DNA of 64,000 nucleotides. It comes from Cryptococcus deneoformans JEC21. Taxonomy: Eukaryota > Basidiomycota > Tremellomycetes > Tremellales > Cryptococcaceae. Below the pieces are notes generated by a model. The model searched no databases. It was not told where the DNA came from and saw only the letters and a program-made list of their open reading frames with translations. The DNA is taken from contig NC_006685.1 of assembly GCF_000091045.1 (NCBI RefSeq), positions 1,886,201-1,950,200 on the forward strand, read 5' to 3'. Below, piece by piece: positions 1 to 10,277 of the stretch (position 1 is the stretch's first letter; each line of letters opens with the position of its first letter). Position numbers and translations under genes: made by a program.

Positions 1-1204
1 GTTTGAAGCAGAGCCATACGGCTGCTCAGAGGGAATTGAAAGCAAGACAGGCTGAGCTAATGGAAAAAGAGAGAGAAATGGAAAGAATGCGGTCCGGCGT
101 AACTCAGATGGAGAGCGAGAGAAGAAAAGTGGAGAGTGAGCTGTCTAGGCTGAAGGAGCAGTACGACGAGACAGAAAGGAAGCTGCAGGGCACTATTCAA
201 TCCAGAGATGTAAGTTCATTGGCATTATACAAGATTATGCGCTGATAGTCACTTCATAGAACCTCGAGAACCAGCTCCAAAATTTGCAAGAAGATTACAA
301 CGGTCTTGAAGACGCGGTCCTCGAAATTGAGGCCGACAAAGCCAACTGGGCCAAGTCCCTCAATAGTGTTACTCGCCAACTGCAAGAAGAGTCTGCCAAA
401 CGTCAGAAGTTTGAGCAAGAATTATACGACAGCCAAGTCGAGGTTGCTGAACATCGGAACGTTGCTCTTCAAGCCGAACGGGATCTCGCCAAGGCTGCTT
501 CTGATATTAGGGTGCGCGACAAGGAGATTGAGTATCTCCGAAGTCGAGAGAACAAAACGGTTGTTGAGCATTACCATGTAATGGAAGCTGCCAAAAAGTT
601 CACAGATCAGCAACTTGCGGAGCAGATCAGTGAGAACACTCGACTCAACAAGCTTCTCAAATCGCTCGAAACTCACCGAAACCGACTCAATGCCGATCTC
701 GAAGATCTTGCTAGACAATATGATCAACTGAAAGCTAGCAAGACCAAAGACGCTCGATCGGCCAGAGCATCGCTTGGGCCAGAGGAAAAAGATGTGGCCA
801 TGGCTCTTGAGGATGAGCGTAAGACCAGGAGGGTGCTGGAGTCGAGGCTAGCAGCCATGGAGAAGGATGTGCAGGAGCAGCGAAAGCAGCTGTCTGCGGC
901 ATCATTGAGTGCCACTACGTATAGCTCAATGGAGTCCAAATACGCTCGTCTAGAGAACGAATTTTTCAATCTCGAAGACCAGCACAACCAAGTTGTGGAG
1001 GAGAACGAAAAACTCAAGAGCGAGCTGGCTGACTTCCAGAGACTTCTCCTCAAATCCACCCCTCCAAACGGCGACGGCATCCTAAGGGAAGACCTGCTGC
1101 GAGGCTTGCAACTCCGCCATGATGCTCTTGGCAGAGACATGTCCGATCAGCTGAAGAAACTTAGAGACGCTGCGCCGCTCACACCCTCAAAGCGTGTAAT
1201 ATAA
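1..1204 (+). CDS. Coiled-coil protein, myosin-II-tail-like, C-terminal part (5' end outside window)
   Basis: The window opens inside an exon that reads without a stop up to a GTAAGT donor at 210. A 50-nt intron (210-259) joins it in frame to a second exon ending with TAA at 1202-1204. The roughly 380 visible residues are almost entirely charged heptad-type coiled coil, rich in E, K, Q, R and L, with a short non-coiled tail (SKRVI). The composition and register resemble the rod of conventional myosin or another long filament-forming protein; the motor or head region, if any, lies to the left of the window. A cytoskeletal or scaffold role is inferred. A different long coiled-coil family, such as a nuclear-filament or spindle-pole protein, is equally possible without the N-terminus. 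Confidence 0.75.
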
Positions 1205-1816
1205 TAGAGTGACCCCTTTTCCGGCCTTAAACTCCTCAAAAAATGTCGCATCAGTTAATATGGAGGACTAAGGTCACAGTTGGGTGGCTGCAGTAGAGGA
1301 CGAGACCGAGTTGAGGATTATAGGCGGCGAAGCAGTCGATTACCTTCCCTCTCTTACTTTTTTAATATCGTATGATGCGTGTTTGTATGAAGATGTTGTG
1401 TTCTGTTTGTTGGGTATCTTCCTACTATTCTCTTTTGTTTTCCTACATATAATAGAAGTAACATACAACAATGATGGGAAAAGTAGGAATTATGATCCTT
1501 TGCCAGATAGGCACACTGATTATGGGCGATAAACCGAGATAAATCCGTCGAAACAGGGACATATTGCGCACGATTCAGGGTCTGAGCGGCTTTTAAGGTA
1601 CAAAGGGCGCGGGCGGGAGTAGCCAGGGTCAGGGAGCAAATGTGGCATATGCCTTTTTTAAATGGACCCTCCAATGAGAACTTCATCATCCATGATTCTT
1701 TTCGTTCCGTCTTCCTCCTCTACCATATATAAATAATTTCAAGCCGCTTCCGTCTGGCCTTTTCGACAGTCTGTCTTGTAACGTAAAATAGAGATCAGTT
1801 CGCAGCACAGAACACC
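1205..1816. other. Intergenic region, permease promoter side
   Basis: This holds the 3' end of the coiled-coil gene and the upstream region of the permease. A TATA-like element (TATATAAATA, 1726-1735) lies about 85 bp before the permease ATG. I see no convincing coding sequence. Confidence 0.5.
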
Positions 1817-4232
1817 ATGGCTGATGACAAACATGACTCCGACCGGAGGTCTTTGTCTATGGTCCACAATGGCAGCTCTGAAACAGTCGACGATGATGCT
1901 CTTCTCGCCCAGCTTGGGTGAGTTGTTTAGGGGACGATATATGGGGAGGTGGTGGAAAAATCTGGCAAGGATGAGCACTTACATTTGATGTCTGCAGATA
2001 CAAATCCGAGTTCATTCGGGAGTTCGGCAACCTTGAGACCTTCAGTTTTGCTATGAGGTCAGTACCCATTGCCCAGCACAGTTGCGATTGTGCCCGAGCT
2101 GACAGAGTTGCAATATAGTATCATGGGGTATGTCGCATCATATGGGTCGGGAAGATTGCGTGACTGATATCTCTGAAGTATGACGGCTTCCATCGCCACG
2201 ACTTTCACCACGCCCTTGTCATTAGGAGGTGTAGCAAGTGTCGTGTGAGTAGGAAAATCCAATGAAGAATATTTTTAGAGGCATATGCTAAAATGGATAT
2301 CAAAAGATGGTGTTGGCTTATCGGTTCCATCAGTGAGCATCTGATGCTCTTAGGGTTCTAACCTCCTTTGGCTGATAATCACGTGTGTAGTGAACATCAG
2401 TTTGGGTGCTTCTATCGCCGAAATTGTCTCTGCATACCCCACTGCCGGCGGCTTGTATACCGTACGTTTTTGCTCGCGTAGAGGTTAAAAATTATAGCTG
2501 ATGCCTCTTATTAGGCTTCTGCTCAATTAGTTCCTCGACGTTACCGAGCCATGTGAGTGGATCTGGATGCACGCGCATAATCGACATGTAGAAAGCTGAT
2601 TGCCGTTCATAGTGTCGGTTGGGTCACTGGTTACCTCAATACTTTGGGTCAGATCGCGGGTGTAGCGTCTACTGAATGGGGTCTTTCTGGAGTAAGCCGC
2701 AGCTCCCGAGTCAGTCAATCAAGGACTTGCTGACGTAGCTCTTAGATGATCCTTGCTGCCGTCGTCGTCTGCCGAGATGACTACACTATTGAAAACTGGC
2801 ACCAATTTGTGCTTTTCGTTGGGCTTTTGGTGATCCATGGTTTATTGAAGTGAGCTTTGGTTTAGGCTTGTCGGTGCTTGTGGCTAACCAGCTCATAGCT
2901 CTTTACCGACGGCCGCTCTTGCCCGTTTGACCCGAGGTTTCGTCTTCATCAACATTGGAGTGGGTTGATGTCGGTTTTATGGCGAAGTTTATGTTGACGC
3001 CATTATAGGCTGCGTTCATTATTATCATCACTCTCCTTGCTTGCACCCCCCGAGCGGAAATGCACCCTGGAAGCTACATTTTCACAGAGGTCGTAAACAA
3101 CTCTGGATGGCCGAACAGTGGTTTGGCGTTCATGATGGGTTTGCTGTCCGTCCAGTGGACAATGACTGATTACGATGCCGGTAGGTTCAAATGCGGGTGA
3201 ATCTGTATGACAAGGCTAACCATCCTCTTCAGCTGCGCACATCAGTGAAGAAGTCCACCGAGCCGCCATTGCAGCTCCTGTCGCTATCTTCGTTGCCGTC
3301 ATCAACACTGGTGTAAGTTTCGCAGAATGCCATATACCTGAACGCACAGCTAATTTCAAAAATGTAGGCCATCGGATGGATCCTTAACATTGTCCTCTGT
3401 GTCTGCGCTGGCGATGTTACTGAGCTTCCCGGTCCTACTGGTAACGCCTTCCTCGCTATAATGTACCTTCGAATGGGCAAGGCCGGCTCCATGGTTCTCT
3501 GGTCATTCGTCTGTCTCATTGCTGCCTTCACTGTCCAAACTGCCCTTCACGCCAACGCACGAACTGTCTTTGCCTTCGCTCGAGACGGTGCCCTGCCTGA
3601 CCGCGGATTTTTTGGCAAGATTTGGAAGAGGACTCAGACTCCCATTAACGCCGTTTGGTTCGTCATCGTCGTCAGTATGCTCATGGGTGTTTTGTCTTTT
3701 GCGAGCTTGACCGCCGTACAGGCTGTCTTCAGTATGGTATGTGCATTCAATCTTGAATGGAATTGCGAAAACTAATAATCGGGCAGTGTGCGGTTGCCCT
3801 GGACTTGTCTTACATCATCCCCATAATTTGCCGAAGGATATTCGATGTGAGTCCTCTTACTTGCCATCTGCAACGACTTGCTGATGAGCTTTTCAGGGTC
3901 ACTCCGAGGTCCGATTCAAGCCTGGACCATTCTACATGGGCAAATGGGGCTACATCGTCAACGTTATCATGGTCGTCTGGACCCTCTTCGAAGTCACCAT
4001 CTTATGTTTCCCCGAGACTTATCCTCTCACCTGGGACACTTTCAACTACGCTGTACGTTACTTACCTTCGTCGTGTTCTCGCATTGCTAATGAAAATACT
4101 CAGGCTCCTATCACTCTGGCCGTCATGGGTCTGTCCCTCGTATGGTACATCATTGCTGGTAGACGATACTACGACGGTCCCCGAAGCAATGTACAGGAAG
4201 ATACTCAAAAGGAGAAACCCGATGAACCATAA
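1817..4232 (+). CDS. APC-superfamily amino acid/GABA/choline-type permease
   Basis: This is a multi-pass plasma-membrane or vacuolar transporter, likely for amino acids, GABA or choline-like amines. The start ATG at 1817 gives a short hydrophilic N-terminus (MADDKHDSDRRS). After splicing I read the fungal ACT-family signatures in order: FGNLETFSFAMSIMG, SIAEIVSAYPTAGGLYT, the GWVTGYLNTLGQIAG helix, QWTMTDYDAAAHISEEV, GRGA-equivalent ARTVFAFARDGALP, and a hydrophilic tail ending KPDEP. The length of about 520 residues is normal for the family. The gene is cut by many introns, including a 9-nt exon at 2119-2127 and a 26-nt exon at 2307-2332. The substrate cannot be assigned from sequence alone. 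It converges with the small gene downstream. Confidence 0.9.
2119..2127 (+). other. 9-nt microexon in permease gene
   Basis: The exon TATCATGGG lies between an intron ending ATAG (2058-2118) and one starting GTATGT (2128-2178). Joined to the AG before it and the T after it, it encodes S-I-M-G, which is conserved at this position in fungal GABA/choline permeases. Skipping it would delete three residues without a frameshift. Confidence 0.75.
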
Positions 4233-5234
4233 GCGACGTCGTCGACTTTTGGCAGTTCAACGTGCCCCGACGACAAACGCATCCATATGCAGACCCTTGG
4301 GGGGAGCGTTCACGTTATGACCTTGAAAGCGCAGTTGTTTAACCAGCGTGCGCATACTTTGCAATATAATGAGCTTTATTGTTGAAAAATTATAGATGTA
4401 GACTTAGACATACAGACAGCTTTTCTTGGGTTTTGGTTGAGTTGCATGTTGTCTTATTGTTTTGGGAGAGAGCATCATGTTTCATTATGCTCACTGTTAT
4501 CAACTCTGTTCGTCTTACTACTGACAGAAGACAGTTGGGCAATAGCTGAGCAAATATATCATCATTTATAACCCTTGGTGTCGGGTAAAGGCAAAAGGAA
4601 AGGTGTAAGTGTCCGACATTATCTGTCGACATTAAGCACAGCTTTGACATGACAGGCAAGTTCTCATGTTTGTATGACTACTAAACCCACCACTCACCTA
4701 CTGAAGAGATGATTAGCAAGACGTTTGAAAGCTAGACGGTCACCGGTGATGGGGAGTGAGCTACGGGAAAAATGAGCACCGCGGCAGGTCATGCTGAACA
4801 CGTTTTGTTGCCATCCGACTAAAAGCAATCCAGGCTATAACGTCGCACGGCGATGCGTCGATCAAGTACTAGCTCGAGGCTATAACGTCAAGTGCAGAAT
4901 ATGCTGATGTGCCTCTTGGCCTTGATGACGTAGTAAAGGAAGGGTGAAACCCAAGATAGGTCTAGCCAATGGTCGGCTTTGGTTGGCATATTCGTGGAGA
5001 AACCGGCCGAGCAGTCGGTGGGCGCACAAGGAGATGTTTCGGTGAAAACGCTATCTGTCAGGTCTTAGCTTTTGATTGCCTCCTGCCTTCTTCATTACCA
5101 TGCATGACTTCTGACTACAGGATTCCATCGGTACATACTAAGCTTACATTTGCTCAGAACCATGACCGCCGATTACATTCTTCAAGGCTAACAGTTATCA
5201 ACGTACGGCAGTATTGCCCTCATCAGATAACTCT
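4233..5234. other. Intergenic region between convergent genes
   Basis: About 1 kb separates the permease stop from the stop of the small minus-strand gene. Short open frames here show no family resemblance or splice support. The only structure noticed is a 13-bp direct repeat (AGGCTATAACGTC) at 4832-4844 and 4877-4889. Confidence 0.4.
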
Positions 5235-5681
5235 TTACTTGAGAGCCTTTGCAGTTCTCTGCCTGGCATCCTCAAGATCATGCTTGGTCTTGTCTTTCAG
5301 ATCCTCGGCCTAGCAATGTGGTGCATCAGCTAATATTGCCAGGTTGTCCGAGAAGCTCACCTTGTGGTCGACCTTCTTCTTGTTGTTAAGGTAATAGAAG
5401 TATAGACCGACAGCAGCGACGGCCCCGCCACCTAGCAGTAGCCCATCTAGTAGATGATTCATCGTCAGTTCACTTCACATACATTGAAGGCAGCAGTGAT
5501 GGATGGGAACTTACTGTTGTTGCTGCTGCTACTAGAAGTGGGGGGAGGCCCTGCAGGAGGAACGGTCGAAGCGTATCGTTTCTTGGAATACGCCCATTTT
5601 TAGTGCCGAGTCTACTCTGAAAATGGAAGAGCGTACTGTAGTTCGAGGAAGTGAACGGGCAGCAGCGCGGACAAAGACCAT
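5235..5681 (-). CDS. Small single-pass, probably mitochondrial, membrane protein (89 aa)
   Basis: Not recognised as a named family. Four short exons read on the minus strand from the ATG at 5681 to TAA at 5235-5237, all with standard splice sites (GTACGC...CCAAG, GTAAGT...CTACTAG, GTGAGC...TGCTAG). The 89-residue product starts MVFVRAAARSLPRTT, a basic amphipathic mitochondrial-targeting-like leader. Next come a Pro/Ser/Asn linker, one hydrophobic segment (NGLLLGGGAVAAVGLYFYYL, about residues 38-57), and a highly charged tail (KKKVDHK, then AEDLKDKTKHDLEDARQRT). An inner-membrane protein with a charged soluble tail is inferred. It is too short and too interrupted for simple ORF finders. Confidence 0.7.
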
Positions 5682-6408
5682 CGTACTTGTTGTTTGATTT
5701 CTTATAAAGCGCTATGTGAGGGTGAAAAGTCGCTGTTTTGTCGGTGGGAGTGGGAAGAGGCTCTTCAAATGCGGCTGCATCTCGCCCTTTATAAGGGGGT
5801 AAGTCTTTTTGTTCACGTGAATAGTTGACCGACGTTGAGGAGAGGAACTGGGGAATGCGTATTAATGACGAAGGATGACATACTCGTGCAGTTAATGATG
5901 TGGTCGAAGGAGGAACGTGGACAACAAAAAAATGAACCCGCTGCTGTTGTCACAAGACCGCCGGCCAAAAAGTCGTCATCATATTATTATTGGACATCTT
6001 TACTTTCACCCACGGTGTGCTCCCTCCCGCATTGCATCGATAATAATAATAGTAGAAAAAAACAGACATGCAATTTTCTCAAGTAATAATATGGTTATTC
6101 CCTGCAACAAGCCACCATTTCCATTATTATTTCATCAGCAATTTTAATAGTAGCAGGCGCTGCTGATAATACACCATTGGGGGGAAAAAACTACTCGCGA
6201 GGTAATCTGTATAGCTGTTATGAACTTATCACTCCGCTGGAGTACAATACATCAGAAAACATGCCACATCATGACAAGGGTAATCAAACTAGAACGAGAA
6301 TCCACTAAGTAATATAAATTTAAAGAAACCATATAGCAAGAGCCAATCGCTGGGCCCATGCACAACACATCACTATCATTACCGCTCTTCATTACTAGTA
6401 TGGGTAAG
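5682..6408. other. Intergenic region with AT-rich tract
   Basis: This contains the promoter of the small minus-strand gene (a TTATAAAG-like element on the minus strand near 5786-5798) and the 3' flank of the RhoGAP gene. The part from about 5980 to 6330 is AT-rich with ATA/ATT runs. No coding sequence is supported. Confidence 0.4.
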
Positions 6409-9400
6409 TCAAGCAATGGCTTCTCCTCTCATTAAGCCATCCAAAACACCAGGTCCTGCAGATAGCCTCTTTCCCCGCCCATCCTCCCCATCTTCATTAA
6501 TCGTTTCATCCTTCCTCTTCGTCCCCGCTCCTCCAGAAGTCACATTAGTCGACTCCCCCCCGAACGGGATCGCAGACATACTTCTCACATGGCCGGGCGC
6601 ATGCCTGTCCCTTTCCACGCCTGCACTCTGGAAGAACACTGGTGGCCCACGGCGAATGACGCTGGCGGGGTTCGTAACCGACGCTGCAGAACCTGCGCTA
6701 CCTGGTCGCGAGGTCCCCTTTTGGGGTATCACGCTGGCAGATACGGATCGCATGGTGGCTGATGATCCTGTTGAGCTCCCTGGCGCGCGCAGTGATGGGA
6801 AAGAAGATTGGTTGCTAGTGAAGCGATCTGCGATAGGTGTAGGAGTGGCGAACAGTCTAGCGCGCTCTTCTACTGTTCCTGCAGGGTAATGCACCTCTTC
6901 GACAGGCTCCATACTCGCAGGTGATGAAGCTGATGCGATAGGGACAGCAGGAGCGGCCGAAGCTACAGAGACGTAAGTAGGCACATAGGTGTCATGTTTT
7001 TTAGCTCCCTCGCGTGTGGGAGTAGTGCCTGGTGATTGGGCTTTGGACTTGGCTTCGAAATCAGGTAAGGGAGACGTGGGCGAAACGGCCACATCGACGC
7101 GAGGGGGTGCGCTATCCGGGATACTAGCCAAAGTGTCCACACTCTTCTGTCGTGGAAGCGAAACGTGCGAGCTGGTAAAGAGTTTCGTGATGCTAGGCCT
7201 GGAAGGCAATTTTGGAGGCTTTCGCTTCGTAGACTCATCCTGTACTGCAAAAGTATCGTCTGTCTTGTGGGAGTATGGACTATCGATAGTTGAGAATGTG
7301 CTGGATTTGGAAGAAGGGGGTACCATAGGTGGGATATCGACATCGCTGAAACTGATCAAATCGCGTGCTGTATCTATGGTAGATGGAGGCGGTGGGTCTT
7401 TGAAGAGAGTTTCACGGCGCTCGATTAGCTCGCTGATGACAACGCCGGGGATGTTGAGAGACGGGCCAAGAGACAGCGTGAGCGCCTTAAGAGTCATTCG
7501 GTTGGTAGCAGCGTGCTTGGGGATGAGATCGAGGAGGTGTACTGCGGGCAAAGCAGTCAGTTTGCATGTCTGTCTGTGCGAAAGCCATAAATAAGGAAAA
7601 AGAGAAACATACTGATTTCTGCCAGCAAGAACCAATGCGCTTGCGGTAACTGGCGTAATAACCCATCGAACTCTTCGTCGCCTACATTGCCAACCACCGT
7701 TGATCGTTTGGCCGCTTCATCCTTCCTTCCTACAGCCTTCTCAAACTTTGGCGCGAGCGCATGGGTCAACAGCGGTGACGGCACTGAGAGATATAACGTT
7801 AGTATTGAATATCACACAACGAACCAAGCCAAAAGCTTACATTCTCGCAGGTATGGCTTGAATAAACCAGCAACGGCATGAGGGTCAAGATCTCGCGGAT
7901 GACACTCAGTCAAATCGATATCTGCCCCCGAATCAAATTGCCGTTTCAGCGCTGCGATGTGACTGCTTTGTCCGCTGATCCTAAAGATTCCTTCCTCCTT
8001 TGGGCCCCAGATATGCACTACGTCATATATCAGTTCTGGGTATTAAAAACAGTCCTGTGGCTATTACCCACAATAATCACATGCCCGGATGACAACAGCA
8101 GGTAAACACTTTCTCCTGTTCATTTCCCACTCGCTTTGTCCAGGTATCTCAAACCCAGCGTCAACGACGCCCCATTCCTTACCTGCGTCCACAATCTCTC
8201 TTCCGAAAACCTTGCCTACATCTCCTTCTGCTGGTCGCTTGATCATTTCCCCCCTAAACACGGGACCTCCCTGAATTTCTTGATTATCTGAGGATCTCCT
8301 ATCTCTCCTTCCTCCTAATGGTGAAATCCGCGACGGTTCTCTTCGAGATGAAGACGATGCCAAAGAGCTCATCCCACTGATACTCATACTATTTGTCATT
8401 CCCTTTGATCTCAACCCCGCCCAGCCTTTTTGGACAGCAGACCCAGCGTGTCCGAATACCCGTGAAGCAGACGAAGGTAGTCTGTACTGTGATGTGCCCG
8501 TTGCCTGAGATGCAAGACTTTGAGTTGACTCTGATCTAGAGAAACCACTATTCGACTGGGCAGCTGCAGTCCACGCGGCAATACGACCCTTGATATTGTT
8601 CCCGGTAGTATCTCTCGGAGGAAGAGGAGGTGGGTTGCCTGCTGAAGAAGCGACGAATGCGTACGATGACCTGTCTGGCGGTGCTATGCTACCTGCGCGG
8701 TCAGTCTCCTTGCCATGGGGACGCAAATCCGCGATAGAAGCAGATTCGGTAATGCGACTTTTGCTTTTGCTTTTACGAGGTGGTAATATAGGTGGCAAAG
8801 GCTTTATGGTTGAGCCTAGAGAATCGCCGTAGTTTGATATTGGGCTTTTTGTTTTGGCACGGAGACCGGCACCGACAGCACTACGTTTGAGCCATGAAGG
8901 TTTGGACTTTGTAGGAGGTTTAGAAGGGAGGAGACTGGGAGGTGATAGGGGTTGTGATTCGGGTCCGGGCACGGGTGACGATCTGGCTACTTCTGCGTAC
9001 GATGCTACAGAAGCTGGGCGAAGGGAGCTACGCTGAGCCATAAGGACGGCGGACTGACCCTTTTCCCTGTGTATAGTCAATATATGAGCATGGTCGCTAT
9101 AAAGATGTACTCACGAACAGTCCCCAGCATCTGGTTGCTCAATTTTGCTCAATTTCAACGACGCACCAGACACTGTTCGTCCATACGCTTGTCGTTTCGG
9201 TAACTCTGGGACCTGTTTTATACTCGTACTGGAAGACGGAGCTATCATCGGACCCAGAGAGGACATACTTGCCGGACGTCCCACTGACCCTGTCGCACTC
9301 GCAGTACTCGGTGAAGGTTGAGACTTTGCGTACTCGGACAAGTTGACGGTGATCGTTTGAGGCAGCGCCATACTCGAACTAACTCTTTTCCCGGATGCCA

Positions 9401-9629
9401 CGCCACCAGTCTGTTGCATATCCTCCTTTTCGCGCACTTCGCTCCCTGGGCGACTTCCCTTGTCCTTCTTTGAACCAGAATGTACGCTTGAGCGATTTGA
9501 GCGCCAGCGAGGTTCGTTTGCGGATATCTCGCTGAGTGGTCTTGAGAGGGGAGGGCGTTCTGGTAGTTCTTTGTGAGAGGGGTCGTGGGGAATGACGGGG
9601 AAATGAGTGGTGAGGTCAGGCGTGGACAT
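6409..9629 (-). CDS. RhoGAP-domain protein (Rho GTPase activator)
   Basis: This probably stimulates GTP hydrolysis by a Rho or Cdc42-type GTPase controlling polarity and the actin cytoskeleton. The protein is about 1,030 residues, from the ATG at 9629 to TGA at 6409-6411. The N-terminal half is Ser/Pro/Arg-rich and probably disordered (MSTPDLTTHFPVIPHDP...). The RhoGAP domain lies in the exons at roughly 8200-7430. It includes ACDYLHIWGPKEEGIFRISG with the catalytic arginine finger in GIFRISG, then LFKPYLRELPSPLLTH, then the helix LTLSLGPSLNIP. A Ser/Pro-rich C-terminal region of about 300 residues follows. Introns at about 9065-9110, 8000-8060, 7790-7850 and 7560-7615 have GT-AG ends and restore the domain. 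No PH, PX, LIM or SH3 domain is visible, so it is not obviously Bem3 or Rga. An extra upstream exon encoding an acidic stretch (see 9851-9868) cannot be excluded. Confidence 0.88.
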
Positions 9630-10277
9630 GATATAACGAGATTAAAGAAAATCGGTATGAAAGGAGAACAGGGTGTGCGGGATCCGGCAGGCGTGGGTGT
9701 GGTGCACGGGAAAGTCGCTTTGGATCGTTGGTGTATATCCTTCGAATATATATGTATGCAGGTCACAGTACGGCTGCTGGTCGTCAGCACTCCCATCTCA
9801 TATCTGCCATGCTGCTTCCCGTCGCTACTGCCGCCTTTCCCACCGTCGCTGTCGTCGTCGTCGTCGTCACTTACCTCGGTGTTATCCCGAGCGCTTCGCG
9901 TCTTCACGCTCCTTTCTTCTTCTGCAATTGCTCAATCTGCTATTCCACGAAAGGAGACCTTTGAATAGGCATTCGTTCCTGTTAGATATATGTATGTGCT
10001 ACCGTATTCTATACAGACGGACCATGCGAAACACTCTTTAAAGATGCGATGCCAGTAATTTATACTGGTATCTAAATTGTCATCCTAGCTGCGTCGGGTC
10101 AGGGTTGTAACGTTGCCCTTTCCGCTAAAAATACGTCCAATTAACAAATATAAACAAGACGCCAAACTCTATCTTGCTATCTCCGTTTCTCATTGCATTG
10201 CTTTAAATTCCCTCAACAACAACACCATGCATCTTGTATATGTAATACCGACTCTGCAAGTACAACGTTAACCACTC
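9630..10277. other. Intergenic region between RhoGAP start and phosphatase stop
   Basis: About 650 bp hold the RhoGAP promoter or leader and the 3' flank of the inositol phosphatase gene. A GTC trinucleotide run sits at 9851-9868. No independent gene is supported. Confidence 0.4.
9851..9868. repeat. (GTC)6 trinucleotide microsatellite
   Basis: Six tandem GTC units lie upstream of the RhoGAP ATG. On the minus strand they would encode Asp6 in an open frame that begins at 9907. Confidence 0.8.

Noticed and set aside
6989..7594. 201-codon plus-strand open frame
   Set aside because: It lies antisense to the RhoGAP gene, whose domain motifs and splice sites are clear; the translation has no family features.
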